This document shows positions 7,901 to 17,316 of a stretch of 64,000 bases of DNA, piece by piece. Both the position numbers and the translations under genes were made by a program. The notes beneath the pieces were generated by a model. The model did no database searches. It worked only from the letters and a program-made list of their open reading frames with translations, and had not been told where the DNA came from. The stretch is taken from NCBI GenBank assembly GCA_022823185.1, contig JAJDXQ010000005.1, forward strand, positions 1 to 64,000, in the 5' to 3' direction. Source of the DNA: Caldilineaceae bacterium. GTDB lineage: Bacteria; Chloroflexota; Anaerolineae; Caldilineales; Caldilineaceae. Positions within the stretch are counted from its first letter, which is position 1. The number at the start of each line of letters is the position of its first letter.

Positions 7901-9055
7901 CTATGTTGGCTTCTGCCTGAACGCAGCGTATCTCTCGGCGTGAATAAGCTGCTCCACGTCCACGCGCGCGCCCCCCAGTTCGTCCGACACATTCGCGCCG
8001 AGAACAGCGGCCAGGCTGTTCATGGCATCACCGAACGGAGACCGTATCAGCTCCGGCCTCCCTTCCGAAACGGCCTGAACAAATGCCTGGCTGATCGCCA
8101 AAGTATCGTCTCCTCCCCGGCCCTCGTAGAGCGACCTTTCGACCGCATCTGGCTCCGGACTCCTCTCTGGGGGGTAAGGGCCGTCGTAGTGATATGCCTT
8201 CACGCCGTCCCCTTCAATCTCAATCCTTCCTTCAGTCCACATGACCTGGTGGTCCATATGGCTGGCGTAAACCTTCCTGAGTCTCGAAAGCGTCATTGTG
8301 CCCACAGCGCCGCCGGAAAAACCGAAAAGCGCGCTATACGTATACGGATTGTCCGCTCCGTCCTGAATCTCCTCTGTGGCCCGGTGCTGGTAGTGGGCCT
8401 GCACCCACTCGACGTCCCCAAACCAGTATCGCCACAGGTCCAACAGGTGGATCCCTCCTTCGACCACCGTCATGCCGCTCCATGATCGGTTCGCGGTCCA
8501 CACCCTGTTCTTAGGGCCGCCCTCGAGCTCCGTCTGATGATGCTTGACGTTATGCCCCTCCAGCGGTCCATGAAATGTATAGCACGCCATCAGCGGCCTG
8601 CGGCCTTCGCGCAAGTGCCTGTAAACGGCCTCGTGCCGGCCGTCGAACCGCTGCTGGAAACCGGCTGTAGAGAGCACGCCGGCCCCCTCTATCGCGGCCT
8701 GCATCGCCAGAGCCTCGTCAAGGTAGAGGCTCATCGGCTTCTCCACGAACAGATGGATCCCCGCCCGCGCCGCTCTTACGACCTCACCGGAATGCACGTT
8801 CGGCGGGATGCAGATATAGAGCGCATCCGGCTCTTGGGCCAGCAACGCCTCGAAGTCGGTCGTGTGCAGGATTCCTTTTTGCCGGAAACCGGGCACATAG
8901 TTCTGCAACTTCCCCGCTTCCAGGTTCGACGGGAAGGCGTCGGCCAGAGCCGTCAGCCGCGCCGCGCCCTGCTCTTGCAGAGTCCACAATGCCTTCAGGT
9001 GTTGCAGCCCCCTCTGCCCCAAGCCCATCACTGCGACGCGTACCGGTCCCGTCAT
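7901..9055 (-). CDS. Gfo/Idh/MocA family oxidoreductase
   Basis: NAD(P)-dependent sugar or polyol dehydrogenase-like enzyme, 384 residues. The N-terminal Rossmann motif VAVMGLGQRGLQHL and the family hallmark VEKPMS (with the catalytic-region Lys) are present, followed by the alpha/beta C-terminal domain. I chose the ATG at 9055 because AAGGATG lies just before it and the Rossmann fold starts at once; the ORF-track start at 9184 would add 43 unconserved residues and run into the rpmG promoter region. It is first in a two-gene unit with the hydroxyacid dehydrogenase. Confidence 0.85.
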   Translation of the reverse strand: MTGPVRVAVMGLGQRGLQHLKALWTLQEQGAARLTALADAFPSNLEAGKLQNYVPGFRQKGILHTTDFEALLAQEPDALYICIPPNVHSGEVVRAARAGIHLFVEKPMSLYLDEALAMQAAIEGAGVLSTAGFQQRFDGRHEAVYRHLREGRRPLMACYTFHGPLEGHNVKHHQTELEGGPKNRVWTANRSWSGMTVVEGGIHLLDLWRYWFGDVEWVQAHYQHRATEEIQDGADNPYTYSALFGFSGGAVGTMTLSRLRKVYASHMDHQVMWTEGRIEIEGDGVKAYHYDGPYPPERSPEPDAVERSLYEGRGGDDTLAISQAFVQAVSEGRPELIRSPFGDAMNSLAAVLGANVSDELGGARVDVEQLIHAERYAAFRQKPT

Positions 9056-9167
9056 CGTAACATCCTTTTCTCGTTCCGTATTGAATGCGCGGACATTCCG
9101 CCCGTGCTGCCCCTGCAATCGATCCGAGCTTCCGCACTGCCCGTCCGCTTCACGCGGAAGGCCAGAT

Positions 9168-9196
9168 TTGCGCCGAGACCCCAAAAAGTCTATAAT
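9168..9196 (+). promoter_or_regulatory. Promoter upstream of rpmG
   Basis: TTGCGC at 9168-9173 and a perfect TATAAT at 9191-9196 are spaced by 17 bases. Transcription from here would give a leader of roughly 175 bases before the rpmG start. The leader is long for a 53-residue ribosomal protein, but I see no recognisable regulatory fold in it. Confidence 0.55.
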
Positions 9197-9378
9197 CTCC
9201 TGCGGCGTTCCTTGAGTCCGATACGTTGCTTGAATCTGAAAAAGAGAGCCAGCTTTCTTCGCGCTGGCGCCTCATCGGACACTGCGCAGCGCCGATGACC
9301 AAGTACCGCATGGACAGGCCCGGACTGCGACGCACTGTGCCGCCGGCAGCCACTTCAGTAATAGAATCGGAGGCGAGA

Positions 9379-9540
9379 ATGGCCAAGAGAGGTCCACGTC
9401 AGCTTGTGAAGATGCGCAGCACCGAGAGCCATCATCTCTATCTGACAACAAAGAACCGCCGCAACAACGACAAACGGCTCGAACTCAAGAAATACGATCC
9501 GGTCCTGCGAAAACACGTAGTTTACCGCGAAACGAGGTAG
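9379..9540 (+). CDS. rpmG: 50S ribosomal protein L33
   Basis: The 53-residue, very basic product starts [15 protein letters not shown] and ends [11 protein letters not shown], with the L33 core [20 protein letters not shown]. It binds 23S rRNA near the E-site. It lacks the two CxxC pairs, so this is the zinc-free (C-minus) paralogue. The ORF track starts it at 9226, but the GGAGGCGAGA just before 9379 and the family length fix the start at 9379. It stands alone, followed by a hairpin and then a tRNA gene on the other strand. Confidence 0.95.
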   Translation: MAKRGPRQLVKMRSTESHHLYLTTKNRRNNDKRLELKKYDPVLRKHVVYRETR

Positions 9541-9620
9541 CCGCCCGTACGGCCGGCGCTTCAGCCTGGCCGCGCCGGAGGCATCGGCAGGTAACCGAGT
9601 CGGCCAACTAAATTGCACTT

Positions 9621-9658
9621 GAGACCCGCTGCCAGCAACTCGAACTGCAGCGGGTTTC
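9621..9658 (+). terminator. Probable terminator hairpin after rpmG
   Basis: GAGACCCGCTGC (9621-9632) pairs with GCAGCGGGTTTC (9647-9658) over 12 bp with one G-U pair and a 14-base loop. Only a weak T-rich tail follows. It sits between the convergent rpmG and tRNA-Lys genes. Confidence 0.5.
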
Positions 9659-9727
9659 TGGTAATTGTAATTCGTCGTGCCGCCGTCGCACCCAAATCAG
9701 TCCGATCACTTGCCCTAATTCAGCAAC

Positions 9728-9761
9728 AAAAAAGCAGGAGTCCCAATACAGTCCTCCCGCT
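9728..9761 (-). terminator. Rho-independent terminator of tRNA-Lys
   Basis: Read on the minus strand, AGCGGGAG pairs with CTCCTGCT (8 bp, one G-U) and is followed directly by six T residues. It lies seven bases beyond the 3' end of the tRNA gene. Confidence 0.7.
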
Positions 9762-9767
9762 TTCAGG

Positions 9768-9840
9768 TGACCCACCAGGGATTCGAACCCCGAACCCGCG
9801 GATTAAGAGTCCGCTGCTCTGCCAGTTGAGCTAGTGGGCC
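9768..9840 (-). tRNA. tRNA-Lys (anticodon CTT)
   Basis: The minus strand folds as a complete cloverleaf of 73 bases. Acceptor GGCCCAC/GTGGGTC has one G-U pair. The anticodon stem GCGGA/TCCGC encloses the loop CTCTTAA (anticodon CTT), and the T-loop is TTCGAAT. The discriminator is A and the CCA is not encoded. It has its own promoter at 9855-9883 and terminator at 9728-9761. Confidence 0.95.
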
Positions 9841-9854
9841 TTCAGCCGAGCCAT

Positions 9855-9883
9855 ATTGTAGGTTTTCGGTGAGATATTGTCAA
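9855..9883 (-). promoter_or_regulatory. Promoter of tRNA-Lys
   Basis: On the minus strand, a perfect TTGACA (plus-strand 9878-9883) and TACAAT (9855-9860) are spaced by 17 bases, about 15 bases before the tRNA. The tRNA-Leu promoter at 55792-55820 has the same two boxes and spacing. Confidence 0.75.
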
Positions 9884-9944
9884 GTCGAATGCCAATGTAT
9901 TGCTCCTTGGTCGATCCGTCAAACCATTCCCAGGACGACTCTCC

Positions 9945-11252
9945 ATGCTATATTCCGACACCGATCTTGAACAGTATGCCCACCTTCTGATCCGTCTCGG
10001 CGTCAACCTTCAGCCCGGTCAGTCACTTGCAGTTCGCACTGAGCCGGTCCATCGCGACTTCGCCCTCGTGCTGGCCGCGGCAGCCTACGATGCCGGCGCC
10101 AAATTCGTCGCCATCGAATACAGCGACATGCGTCTGCAGAGCATTCGGGTCAATAGGAACTCCGAAGAAGCCCTCGAACACCTTCCCTCTTACATGGAAG
10201 CGATCGCCCAGGAACGCAAAGACGACCGCTGGGCCGCCATCAGCCTGGTCGGTGAAGAAGACCCGTCTCTCCCCGCCCAACTCGATCCCAACAAGCTGCG
10301 CATCCTCCAAACCGCCGAGTACCGCGCCATGATGCCGTGGCGATCCTCAATGATGGAAATGAAACAGCAGTGGAACGTGGCCGCCCTGCCCACGCCGGCC
10401 TGGGCGCGGAAAGTCTTCCCCGACCTGCCTGCAGAGAAGGCCTTGCCCAGCCTCTGGCAGGAAATCCGCCGCATCATCCGTCTGGATAAGGGGGACCCGC
10501 TCGCCGCGTGGCAAGAGCATCTCGACAACCTGGCCTCAGCCCGGTCGACACTGCAGGCCAAGCAGGTTCAGGCCCTCCATTTCTATGACCCCGAACCCGG
10601 CCCCGACGGCGAACCGTCAACCGACCTGACGATCGGCCTGACCGACAGGCCCCATTGGGCCGGAGGCAACAGCGGCCTGGGCGCGAATTCCGACGAAGAT
10701 TCGGGAGAGGAAGATCAGAACCGAACGCCCATTTTCCTGCCCAACATTCCTACAGAGGAGCTGTTCACCACCCCCCATCGCCTGCGCGTAAACGGTTGGA
10801 CCCGAACGTCCCGTCCCAGCTTCCCCTTCCGCCGCGAAGTCGAGGAGGTCTCATTCCGCTTTGAGGACGGTCGCGTTACGGAATTCTCGGCCGGTGACGA
10901 TCAGGAGACCTACGAACAGTTCTTTGCCGTCGAAGGCACTCGCTTTCTTGGCGAAGTCGCCCTCGTAGACGTGTCATCACCGATCTTTCGCAGCGGCCTC
11001 ACCTACTACAGTACGCTGTTCGACGAAAACGCGGCCTGCCACGTCGCCTTCGGCCAGGCATACTCCATCGGCCTGGAAGGCGGAGCCGAACTGTCCCCCG
11101 AAGAACTCCTTGAAGCCGGCGTCAACAAATCCGATCTCCATCTCGATGTGATGATCGGCACCCCTTCGCTTGACGTCACAGGCCAACTGGCAGACGGCGG
11201 CAAGCTCCAAATCATGCGCGAGGGCCGCTATACCTCTGATGTCCTGGCATGA
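9945..11252 (+). CDS. M29-family metallo-aminopeptidase
   Basis: Cytosolic exopeptidase that removes N-terminal residues from peptides using two metal ions (AmpS/PepS/aminopeptidase T family). The 435-residue product shows the N-terminal [16 protein letters not shown] block and the metal-ligand regions [28 protein letters not shown] and DLHLDVMIG, in the order seen in the family. I start it at the ATG at 9945, since the upstream extension to 9900 lies in the tRNA promoter region. Its stop overlaps the next gene (ATGA at 11249), so the two are translationally coupled, which hints at peptide and sulphur amino acid recycling. Confidence 0.88.
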   Translation: MLYSDTDLEQYAHLLIRLGVNLQPGQSLAVRTEPVHRDFALVLAAAAYDAGAKFVAIEYSDMRLQSIRVNRNSEEALEHLPSYMEAIAQERKDDRWAAISLVGEEDPSLPAQLDPNKLRILQTAEYRAMMPWRSSMMEMKQQWNVAALPTPAWARKVFPDLPAEKALPSLWQEIRRIIRLDKGDPLAAWQEHLDNLASARSTLQAKQVQALHFYDPEPGPDGEPSTDLTIGLTDRPHWAGGNSGLGANSDEDSGEEDQNRTPIFLPNIPTEELFTTPHRLRVNGWTRTSRPSFPFRREVEEVSFRFEDGRVTEFSAGDDQETYEQFFAVEGTRFLGEVALVDVSSPIFRSGLTYYSTLFDENAACHVAFGQAYSIGLEGGAELSPEELLEAGVNKSDLHLDVMIGTPSLDVTGQLADGGKLQIMREGRYTSDVLA

Positions 11253-12229
11253 ACCTGGTCGACCCTCTTCAACCTTTCCTGGATTCGCAGGGCGTCGCAA
11301 TCCTCGACGGCGCCCTCGCAACGGAGCTGGAAAATCGGGGAGCGGACCTGGACGGCGCGCTCTGGTCTGCAAGGCTGCTGCTCGAAGACCCCGACGCCAT
11401 CCGCAACCTTCACCTTGACTATTTCACAGCCGGCGCCGACATTGCCATCAGCGCCACCTACCAGGCCAGCTTCCAGGGCTTCGCCCGTCGTGGGCTGAGC
11501 CGCGCCCAGAGCGCGGCCCTCATGCAGCTGAGCGTCCGCCTCGCCCAGGAGGCGCGCGACCAGTTCATGCAGACTCTCCCTCAGACGCGCCGACAGGCCG
11601 ACCGCATTCGTCCTCTCGTGGCCGCCTCCGTAGGCTGCTACGGCGCCTACCTCGCCGACGGCTCCGAGTATCGCGGCGACTACGGTGTCTCCAGCAAGGC
11701 ACTGCGCGACTGGCACCGCCCCAGGCTGGACGCGCTGCTCGAGGCCGAACCCGATCTCCTCGCCTGCGAAACCATCCCTTGCCTGCAGGAAGCCGAGGTC
11801 CTCGTCGAACTGCTGAACGAGTACCGCGATGCGCCCGCGTGGCTGAGTTTCAGCTGCCGCGACCAGAGTTCAGTCTGCTCAGGCGAGCGTTTCGCCGCCT
11901 GCGTCGAACTGGCCGCCGCCTCCTCCGCCGTCGTCGCTGTCGGCTTGAACTGCACCGCTCCCGGCTTCGCCGAGCCCCTTCTCCGCTCGGCCCGGCGAAA
12001 GACACCGAAGCCTCTGGTCTGCTATCCCAACAGCGGCGAGCGCTGGGACAGCGCATCCCGCCAGTGGATAGCCGGCGTGGGACGGGATCGCCTCACGCCG
12101 TACGCCGCCGCCTGGAAGGCGGCCGGCGCGCGCCTGATCGGCGGCTGCTGCCGCACGACGCCCTCCGACATCAGAGCCCTCAGGCAACGCCTCCTCCCTG
12201 GCCGCGGCAGAGAGGCTTCCCGCCTTTAG
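11249..12229 (+). CDS. mmuM: Homocysteine S-methyltransferase
   Basis: Zinc-dependent enzyme that transfers a methyl group to homocysteine, typically from S-methylmethionine, yielding methionine. The 326-residue sequence has the opening [14 protein letters not shown] and the zinc-binding cysteines in VGLNCTAPG and the paired Cys of [11 protein letters not shown]. The length is close to that of the single-domain MmuM; the folate and cobalamin domains of MetH are absent. It overlaps the upstream aminopeptidase by four bases and is followed by a bidirectional hairpin. Confidence 0.9.
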   Translation: MNLVDPLQPFLDSQGVAILDGALATELENRGADLDGALWSARLLLEDPDAIRNLHLDYFTAGADIAISATYQASFQGFARRGLSRAQSAALMQLSVRLAQEARDQFMQTLPQTRRQADRIRPLVAASVGCYGAYLADGSEYRGDYGVSSKALRDWHRPRLDALLEAEPDLLACETIPCLQEAEVLVELLNEYRDAPAWLSFSCRDQSSVCSGERFAACVELAAASSAVVAVGLNCTAPGFAEPLLRSARRKTPKPLVCYPNSGERWDSASRQWIAGVGRDRLTPYAAAWKAAGARLIGGCCRTTPSDIRALRQRLLPGRGREASRL

Positions 12230-12243
12230 CCCCGCACGCGCAA

Positions 12244-12273
12244 GGAGCCGGATCCCATGAATGGGCCGGCTCC
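12244..12273. terminator. Bidirectional terminator between mmuM and the cytochrome gene
   Basis: GGAGCCGG (12244-12251) pairs with CCGGCTCC (12266-12273). The inner CCCAT/ATGGG extends the stem after a two-base bulge, leaving a tiny loop. It lies between convergent genes and would serve both. Confidence 0.6.
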
Positions 12274-12325
12274 GATTTCTGGCTTATGCAAATGTATCTG
12301 CCTGCCTCGCCGCAGGTCCCTCCCC

Positions 12326-12865
12326 CTATTCGGCCCGCAGCGTCAGCAGATAGGTCAGGATGTCCGCAATATCCTGCTCACTCAAATCCACCGAATACGT
12401 GTCGGGCATCACGTCAGACGTATACCCGCTTACAATGTAAACGTTCGGCTCCATGATGCTCCTGTACAGATACATCGCCGGCCCCGCAAGACCCAACTGC
12501 TGCGCCCGCCCAACAGCAGTATCAGCCACCTCTGACCACGTTGGCGCAACGTCTACCAGGCTGTTGTCCGTCACATGACAGCCAATGCAATTATGTGGCA
12601 CCGTCAGGCTCAAGCCTCTTTCCGCGTCGCCGGGAATCCGGGCCGCGACGCCCTCAGGCAATCCCGCCAGGATCTCCTCATCGCTGAGAGGAGCGATGCG
12701 GGGACGGGGCGTGGGCGTGGGCGGCACAAATGTCTCTCCTTCGGCCACCACCACCATATTCGGTGAAATCAACTGCAGCCGCGGGTTCGGCGCGCACGCG
12801 CTTACCACGACAAGCGCAAGAAGAAAACTGACGAGTCCGTACAGATATGACTTACGACGTACCAT
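12326..12865 (-). CDS. Single-heme c-type cytochrome lipoprotein
   Basis: The 179-residue protein begins with a signal peptide ending in VVSAC (lipobox), so it should be membrane-anchored outside the cytoplasm. A linker rich in Thr and Pro follows (FVPPTPTPRPR). The heme site is CIGCH, and the sixth ligand is plausibly the Met in SDVMPDTY. The C-terminal helix IADILTYLLTL is typical of small class I cytochromes. It probably carries electrons in the respiratory chain, but no partner is adjacent. Heme attachment would use the CcmF-type machinery encoded at 29231-31781. Confidence 0.85.
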   Translation of the reverse strand: MVRRKSYLYGLVSFLLALVVVSACAPNPRLQLISPNMVVVAEGETFVPPTPTPRPRIAPLSDEEILAGLPEGVAARIPGDAERGLSLTVPHNCIGCHVTDNSLVDVAPTWSEVADTAVGRAQQLGLAGPAMYLYRSIMEPNVYIVSGYTSDVMPDTYSVDLSEQDIADILTYLLTLRAE

Positions 12866-13382
12866 GCACTATCTCCATCAAGAGTTGAAGTGAAACGTTC
12901 GTCTCTTTGAATAGGAATGTAATGCAAACCAGGCGCTATTATATACCAACAAGCCGCGCATTACCGCATCGCGCACTCGCTCGAAACTGATTTCTCCTCG
13001 CCAACGCCCCCCTACCCTCTGACCACAAACCTGACCACTGCAGTTCGCCCCTTCCCCCATACCACCGCCGCTTCCCCACAGATCATTCACCATCCCCCAA
13101 ATCCCTATAATCCCCCCAAGTCCCTGTTCAGACAGCTCCGCATCCCGAAATCTCCGTCCCAAGTCCCCGTTCAGACAGATCCCCGTCCCTGCAGGAACAG
13201 AAAAGGTCCTGGATTGTTCACAGTTCACTGCAATGGCGTATGATACGCCCTACCTGCGCCGTCCATCTATGCCCGCGGTTCCAACCGTGCCAGATCCCCC
13301 GGAATCGCTGGGTAGCTGTCCATCGCGTCGCGCTGCCCGAAAGGCCCCGACCGCATTCATGCTATTCAACCAGGAGAACGCC
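12866..13382. other. Intergenic stretch with short tandem-like repeats, no supported gene
   Basis: About 500 bases rich in C and poor in codon structure separate the cytochrome gene from the pterin dehydratase-like gene. The ORFs listed here (12878-13228 minus; the first 50 residues of 13233-13727) have biased composition and no family resemblance. It holds the two 26-base repeat copies annotated below. Confidence 0.5.
13115..13183. repeat. Two imperfect 26-base direct repeats 43 bases apart
   Basis: cccaagtccctgttcagaca... at 13115-13140 and cccaagtccccgttcagaca... at 13158-13183 agree at 23 of 26 positions. A related piece, ttcagacagtctcc, occurs near 37312. With only two copies this is not a CRISPR array; it looks like a dispersed intergenic repeat unit. 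Confidence 0.5.
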
Positions 13383-13727
13383 GTGGAAAACAGAATACCC
13401 GCACCAGACGCACGCCGAATTATCGCGAGTTCCCTGCCGAGGTGGGAGCTGCGCGAGGAACAGCTCTACAGACGCTTCAACACTGCCAACTGGCGCACAA
13501 CCGTGATGGCGGCCGCCGCCGTCGGCTTCCTGGCTGAAGCCGCCTACCACCACCCGCGCCTGATCCTCAATTATCGCTCCATCGAAATCTTCCTGACGAC
13601 CAGCGACGCCGGCGGCCTCACCCCAAAGGACTTCGAGCTCGCGCGGAAGATCGAGCAGACGGTTCTCTGGCCGCAAGACAGCGAGGGCGCGCCTGAAAAT
13701 CGTCCCAAAGATTGGCTTCGCAGCTAG
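13383..13727 (+). CDS. Pterin-4a-carbinolamine dehydratase-like protein
   Basis: Family members dehydrate 4a-hydroxytetrahydrobiopterin during aromatic amino acid hydroxylation. From the GTG at 13383, preceded by AGGAG, the product has 114 residues, the usual size; the ORF-track start at 13233 would add a Pro-rich stretch with no resemblance to the family. The core is recognisable (FLAEAAYHHPRLILNYRSI, then GGLTPKDFELARKIE). The two adjacent His are kept, but the third active-site His, normally in a THD/THE triad, is Ser here (LTTSDAGG). Activity is therefore uncertain. No aromatic hydroxylase gene is nearby. Confidence 0.75.
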   Translation: MENRIPAPDARRIIASSLPRWELREEQLYRRFNTANWRTTVMAAAAVGFLAEAAYHHPRLILNYRSIEIFLTTSDAGGLTPKDFELARKIEQTVLWPQDSEGAPENRPKDWLRS

Positions 13728-13788
13728 ACTGAGAAAGAGGAAGTTCAAGAGGAGGCCGCCCCGCCGCGACGGATGGCCTTGGTTGATT

Positions 13789-14553
13789 CTATCCCGCTGC
13801 CTCGACAGGCATCCGCGCCTGAAATGCCTGAAACAGTACGATGCTGCCCGCAATCGCCGCATTCAGGCTTTCCACCGACCCTGCCATCGGGATCGATACA
13901 CAAAAATCGCACTTCTCCCGCGCCAGACGGCTGAGCCCTTTGCCTTCATTGCCCACCACCACCGCCAGCGGCCCGCTCAGATCCGCGTCCGATAACGGAA
14001 TGGTGTCAGGACCCAGGTCCAGCCCCACCGTCCAGATATTCGACTTCTTGAGTAGATCAATCGTGCGGTTGACGTTTCCCACCAGGGCAACCGGTATGTG
14101 CTCCACGGCGCCCGAAGAGGCGTTGCTGACCGCAGGCGTGATACCCGCAGCCCGCCGGTCAGGCAGAACCACGCCGTCCACGCCGAACGCCTCGCCGCTA
14201 CGAAACAGCGTCCCCAGATTCCTCGGATCCTCCAAATGATCCAGCACCAGCAGGAGTGGATCCCGCTTTCCCTTCGCCGCGGCAAGCAGTTCGCCGATTT
14301 CAGAATATGGGTAGGGGCCCGTCTCCAGGGCAACACCTTGGGGATTGAGTTGGGCACGCCGGATCCGGTCGAAAATACCGCCTTCGACGTGCCGCAGGGG
14401 AACGCGAACTTTCTGCGCCAAATTGACAACCTCTGTCAGGTTGCCCTTAGGCTCAGTTCGACCATCGCCTTCAAGCCAGAGCCGGTAAAAGTGGCGCCTT
14501 CCCGCACGCAGGGCCTCCAGGACGGCGTGGCGGCCCACGAGAAGCTCACTCAC
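13789..14553 (-). CDS. rlmB: TrmH/SpoU-family RNA 2'-O-ribose methyltransferase (RlmB-like)
   Basis: SAM-dependent knotted methyltransferase, 254 residues. The N-terminal substrate-binding domain starts [17 protein letters not shown]. The SPOUT motifs are [20 protein letters not shown] (motif 1), [12 protein letters not shown] (motif 2) and [13 protein letters not shown] (motif 3). The likely target is 23S rRNA (Gm2251-type), but other TrmH members are hard to exclude. Its start overlaps the cysS stop by four bases; cysS-rlmB coupling is a common bacterial arrangement and supports the call. Confidence 0.88.
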   Translation of the reverse strand: MSELLVGRHAVLEALRAGRRHFYRLWLEGDGRTEPKGNLTEVVNLAQKVRVPLRHVEGGIFDRIRRAQLNPQGVALETGPYPYSEIGELLAAAKGKRDPLLLVLDHLEDPRNLGTLFRSGEAFGVDGVVLPDRRAAGITPAVSNASSGAVEHIPVALVGNVNRTIDLLKKSNIWTVGLDLGPDTIPLSDADLSGPLAVVVGNEGKGLSRLAREKCDFCVSIPMAGSVESLNAAIAGSIVLFQAFQARMPVEAAG

Positions 14554-15962
14554 GCAGTCGCCTCAATCCGCCAGGTGGTCCCGTTTGGCGTGTCTTCCAA
14601 CTGAACTGAGTGGGCCGCCAGACCTTCACGCACCTGATCCGCCATTTCCCACTCTTTCTTCTGCCGCAACTCCGTCCGCACTGAAACCAGCAGGTCGATG
14701 AACGGCTTTGCCGCCAGAACATCGCCGTCTGAACCGGCTGCCTCGGTCAGCGAAAGCCCCAACACGCCCGCCAGCTCGCGCAGCGTATCCTGCGCCGCCT
14801 GGAAAAACGGGCCGGACACGCCCGCGGCGCGCGCCGTATTGATCGCTCTGACCAGCTCGAACAGGTGCGCAATGGCCAAACTCGTATTGAAATCATCATC
14901 CATCGCCTGGCGGAAGCCGCTGCGCGCAGACTCCGTAACTTCGCGCAGTCCGTTCGCTTCTTCGCCCACAGCGACCGTACCCGTGGCCGGACGCAGTCCC
15001 CCCCGCAAACGAGCCGTGCTGCGAACTGCCGCGCCGATCGATTCGTCAGAATACGATACCGGCTTTCGATAATGGCCGGAAAAAATAAGCATGCGCAAGG
15101 CGTCCGCCGAATACTGCTCCAGAAAACTGTCGATCGTGACCAGGTTCCCTATCGACTTGCTCATCTTCTCGCCGGACAGCTGGAGCATCCCGTTGTGAAT
15201 CCAGTACCGGGCAAAGGGCTTTCCGGTCAGACTCTCGCTCTGGGCGATTTCATTCTCATGATGCGGGAATATCAGGTCATTGCCGCCGCCGTGAATGTCG
15301 ATGCTCTCGCCAAGATGGTGCAGGCACATGACCGAACACTCGATGTGCCAGCCCGGCCGTCCCGGGCCCCACGGGCTCTCCCACGAAGGTTCGCCCTCTT
15401 TGGCACCCTTCCAGAGCGCGAAATCGGCGTCGTTCTCCTTGCCTTCTTCCCCTTCAACCCGCGTGCCGGTTACAGCATCCTCTTGCCGCCTGCGGCTGAG
15501 CTTGCCGTAGTCATCATCCCTGTTGACCCGAAAGTAGACGCTGCCGTCCACCGCGTAGGCAAAGTCGGTCTCGCCCAACTCCTCAATCGCTCGGATTATA
15601 TTCGAGATCTCGCTCGTAACGCGCGGGTATGTATCCGCAGGCTTGATGTTCAGATCGCTCAAATGCCTCAGATACTTGTCCGTGAAATACTGCGCCAGCT
15701 CAAAGGGATCCCGGCCCGTCTCCTGAGCGCGGATGATAATCTTGTCATCCACGTCGGTAAAATTGGTGACGTACGTCACCTCGTATCCCAGATACTCCAG
15801 GTAGCGCCGGATCATGTCGAACACGATCGCGCTCATCGCATGACCTATGTGCGCGTCCGCGTAAACCGTGGGGCCGCACACATACATCCGCGCCCGCCCC
15901 TCTTCCAAGGTCTCGAACAGTTCCCGCCGCCTTGTCAGCGTATTGTATAAGTGGAGCGTCAT
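14550..15962 (-). CDS. cysS: Cysteinyl-tRNA synthetase
   Basis: Class I synthetase that charges tRNA-Cys. From the ATG at 15962 the product is 470 residues. The zinc-site Cys is in MYVCGPTVY, followed by the HIGH motif ([10 protein letters not shown]). Further zinc ligands are in HIECSVM and HHENEIAQ, and the KMSKS loop is in [13 protein letters not shown]-terminal DALR-like helical domain follows. The ORF-track start at 16067 adds a stretch that overlaps the upstream gene and is not conserved. It is co-transcribed with rlmB. Confidence 0.95.
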   Translation of the reverse strand: MTLHLYNTLTRRRELFETLEEGRARMYVCGPTVYADAHIGHAMSAIVFDMIRRYLEYLGYEVTYVTNFTDVDDKIIIRAQETGRDPFELAQYFTDKYLRHLSDLNIKPADTYPRVTSEISNIIRAIEELGETDFAYAVDGSVYFRVNRDDDYGKLSRRRQEDAVTGTRVEGEEGKENDADFALWKGAKEGEPSWESPWGPGRPGWHIECSVMCLHHLGESIDIHGGGNDLIFPHHENEIAQSESLTGKPFARYWIHNGMLQLSGEKMSKSIGNLVTIDSFLEQYSADALRMLIFSGHYRKPVSYSDESIGAAVRSTARLRGGLRPATGTVAVGEEANGLREVTESARSGFRQAMDDDFNTSLAIAHLFELVRAINTARAAGVSGPFFQAAQDTLRELAGVLGLSLTEAAGSDGDVLAAKPFIDLLVSVRTELRQKKEWEMADQVREGLAAHSVQLEDTPNGTTWRIEATA

Positions 15963-16011
15963 CGGTCTCTTCGTCGCTTCCTCGATCTGTGCGTGTCGGG
16001 GACTATCCCTT

Positions 16012-17139
16012 CTACCGGACCGACTCGAATGACCTGCGCCGCTCATGCACGTCATCAGGGACTGCAAAGATCAGCCGGCCGGCATTCGTCTGCAGCACCT
16101 TGGTGACGCGTACCGCCAGCCGCTCACCCATGTGGCGCCTGCCCTGTTCCACAACCACCATCGTGCCGTCATCCAGATACCCGACGCCTTGATTCATCTC
16201 CTTGCCTTCCTGGATCACATGGATCGTCATGTCCTCTCCCGGAAGGACCACCGACTTAACCGCGTTGGCGAGTTCATTGATGTTCAATACGCGCACACCC
16301 TGCAGTTTGGCCACACGATTCAAGTTGTAATCGTTCGTCACGATTGCGGCCTTCATCTCCCGGCCCAGGAAGACCAGCTTCTCATCGACCTGCTGCGCGT
16401 CTGCCGGATCCTGGTCCAGAAAGACAATGCTCACGTCCTCTATCTTCTGCAGCCTGTCCAGAATCTCCAACCCTCTTCTGCCGCGGTTCCGCCTCAGCAC
16501 CTCCGCCGAATCAGCAATGTACTGGAGTTCGTTCAAAATGAATCTTGGCACTGCAAGAACCGCCCACAGAAAACCGGTCTCCGCCACGTCGGCAATGCGT
16601 CCATCTATGATGACGCTTGTGTCCAGCAGCATCATATCCGAGTACTGCGGATGCTGGCCCTTCGAAAAAAGAGGGAGCTTTGGCAGGTCCCTGCCCTCCT
16701 CGCCGCCATTCGGCAAGCGGAAGAAATTGAGAATCTCGCGGTGCCGCAAAACCATCATCGTCACACCGAGATAGCCCATCACAATGACGCCGACAAAGGG
16801 CAGAATTGTCCCGAATGGATTGGGGAGAAGCGATAACGGGTAGGCCAATAGCGCTGCGATTGCCAGCCCGATTGCCATGCCGACAGTCGCGGCCATCAAC
16901 TGCACCGTTGGAATTTGCCGCAAACTGGAGCGCAACGCGTTCGCTGGCTTAACCGTCAACCACGGCGCGCCGACAAGCCCCACCAGGCCGCTTACCAGAA
17001 CAATCGGAACGATCCATCGCGCTGAAGACAGCGTTAAGCTCTCAAGGGCTTCGACACCCGTTATTTGCCTGCCCAATTCCCAGCCCAGCAGTACAAAAAC
17101 GAAAGTAACCAGCCACCTCAGTAGCAACGCCCACCGCAT
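16012..17139 (-). CDS. YacL-like membrane-anchored PIN-TRAM protein
   Basis: The 375-residue protein has four hydrophobic segments in its first ~140 residues. A PIN nuclease-like domain follows ([16 protein letters not shown], then [15 protein letters not shown], which contribute conserved acidic residues), and a TRAM RNA-binding domain closes it ([17 protein letters not shown]). This is the architecture of Bacillus YacL. The biochemical role is not established; an RNase or RNA-binding role at the membrane is inference. It starts at 17139 behind AGGGGAG and precedes cysS on the same strand with about 50 bases between them. Confidence 0.88.
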   Translation of the reverse strand: MRWALLLRWLVTFVFVLLGWELGRQITGVEALESLTLSSARWIVPIVLVSGLVGLVGAPWLTVKPANALRSSLRQIPTVQLMAATVGMAIGLAIAALLAYPLSLLPNPFGTILPFVGVIVMGYLGVTMMVLRHREILNFFRLPNGGEEGRDLPKLPLFSKGQHPQYSDMMLLDTSVIIDGRIADVAETGFLWAVLAVPRFILNELQYIADSAEVLRRNRGRRGLEILDRLQKIEDVSIVFLDQDPADAQQVDEKLVFLGREMKAAIVTNDYNLNRVAKLQGVRVLNINELANAVKSVVLPGEDMTIHVIQEGKEMNQGVGYLDDGTMVVVEQGRRHMGERLAVRVTKVLQTNAGRLIFAVPDDVHERRRSFESVR

Positions 17140-17316
17140 ATTTGTACTCCCCTGGCCGAATCAATTGAAAATTGCGCAATGCATTCATGATACAGCATCT
17201 ACAGATTCAATGCAATGCCTATATTCCCTATCCGAAATTGCGCCCTCCTCTGAATCGCCGGAAACCGGCGAAGAGAGCGGCGCGGGCGCGCAAGCTCCGG
17301 ATCGAGTCTTCACATT

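Noticed and set aside
7094-8485. 463-residue plus-strand ORF
   Set aside because: It is antisense to the hydroxyacid dehydrogenase and Gfo/Idh genes, both with clear motifs; its Arg/His/Pro-rich composition is that of a shadow frame.
13115-13183. CRISPR-like repeat
   Set aside because: Only two imperfect copies, no spacer series and no cas genes in the window.
12878-13228. 116-residue minus-strand ORF between the cytochrome and pterin dehydratase-like genes
   Set aside because: Gly/Arg-rich, no ribosome-binding site of note, spans the intergenic repeats and resembles no family.
14865-15950. 361-residue plus-strand ORF
   Set aside because: Antisense to cysS with no recognisable domain.
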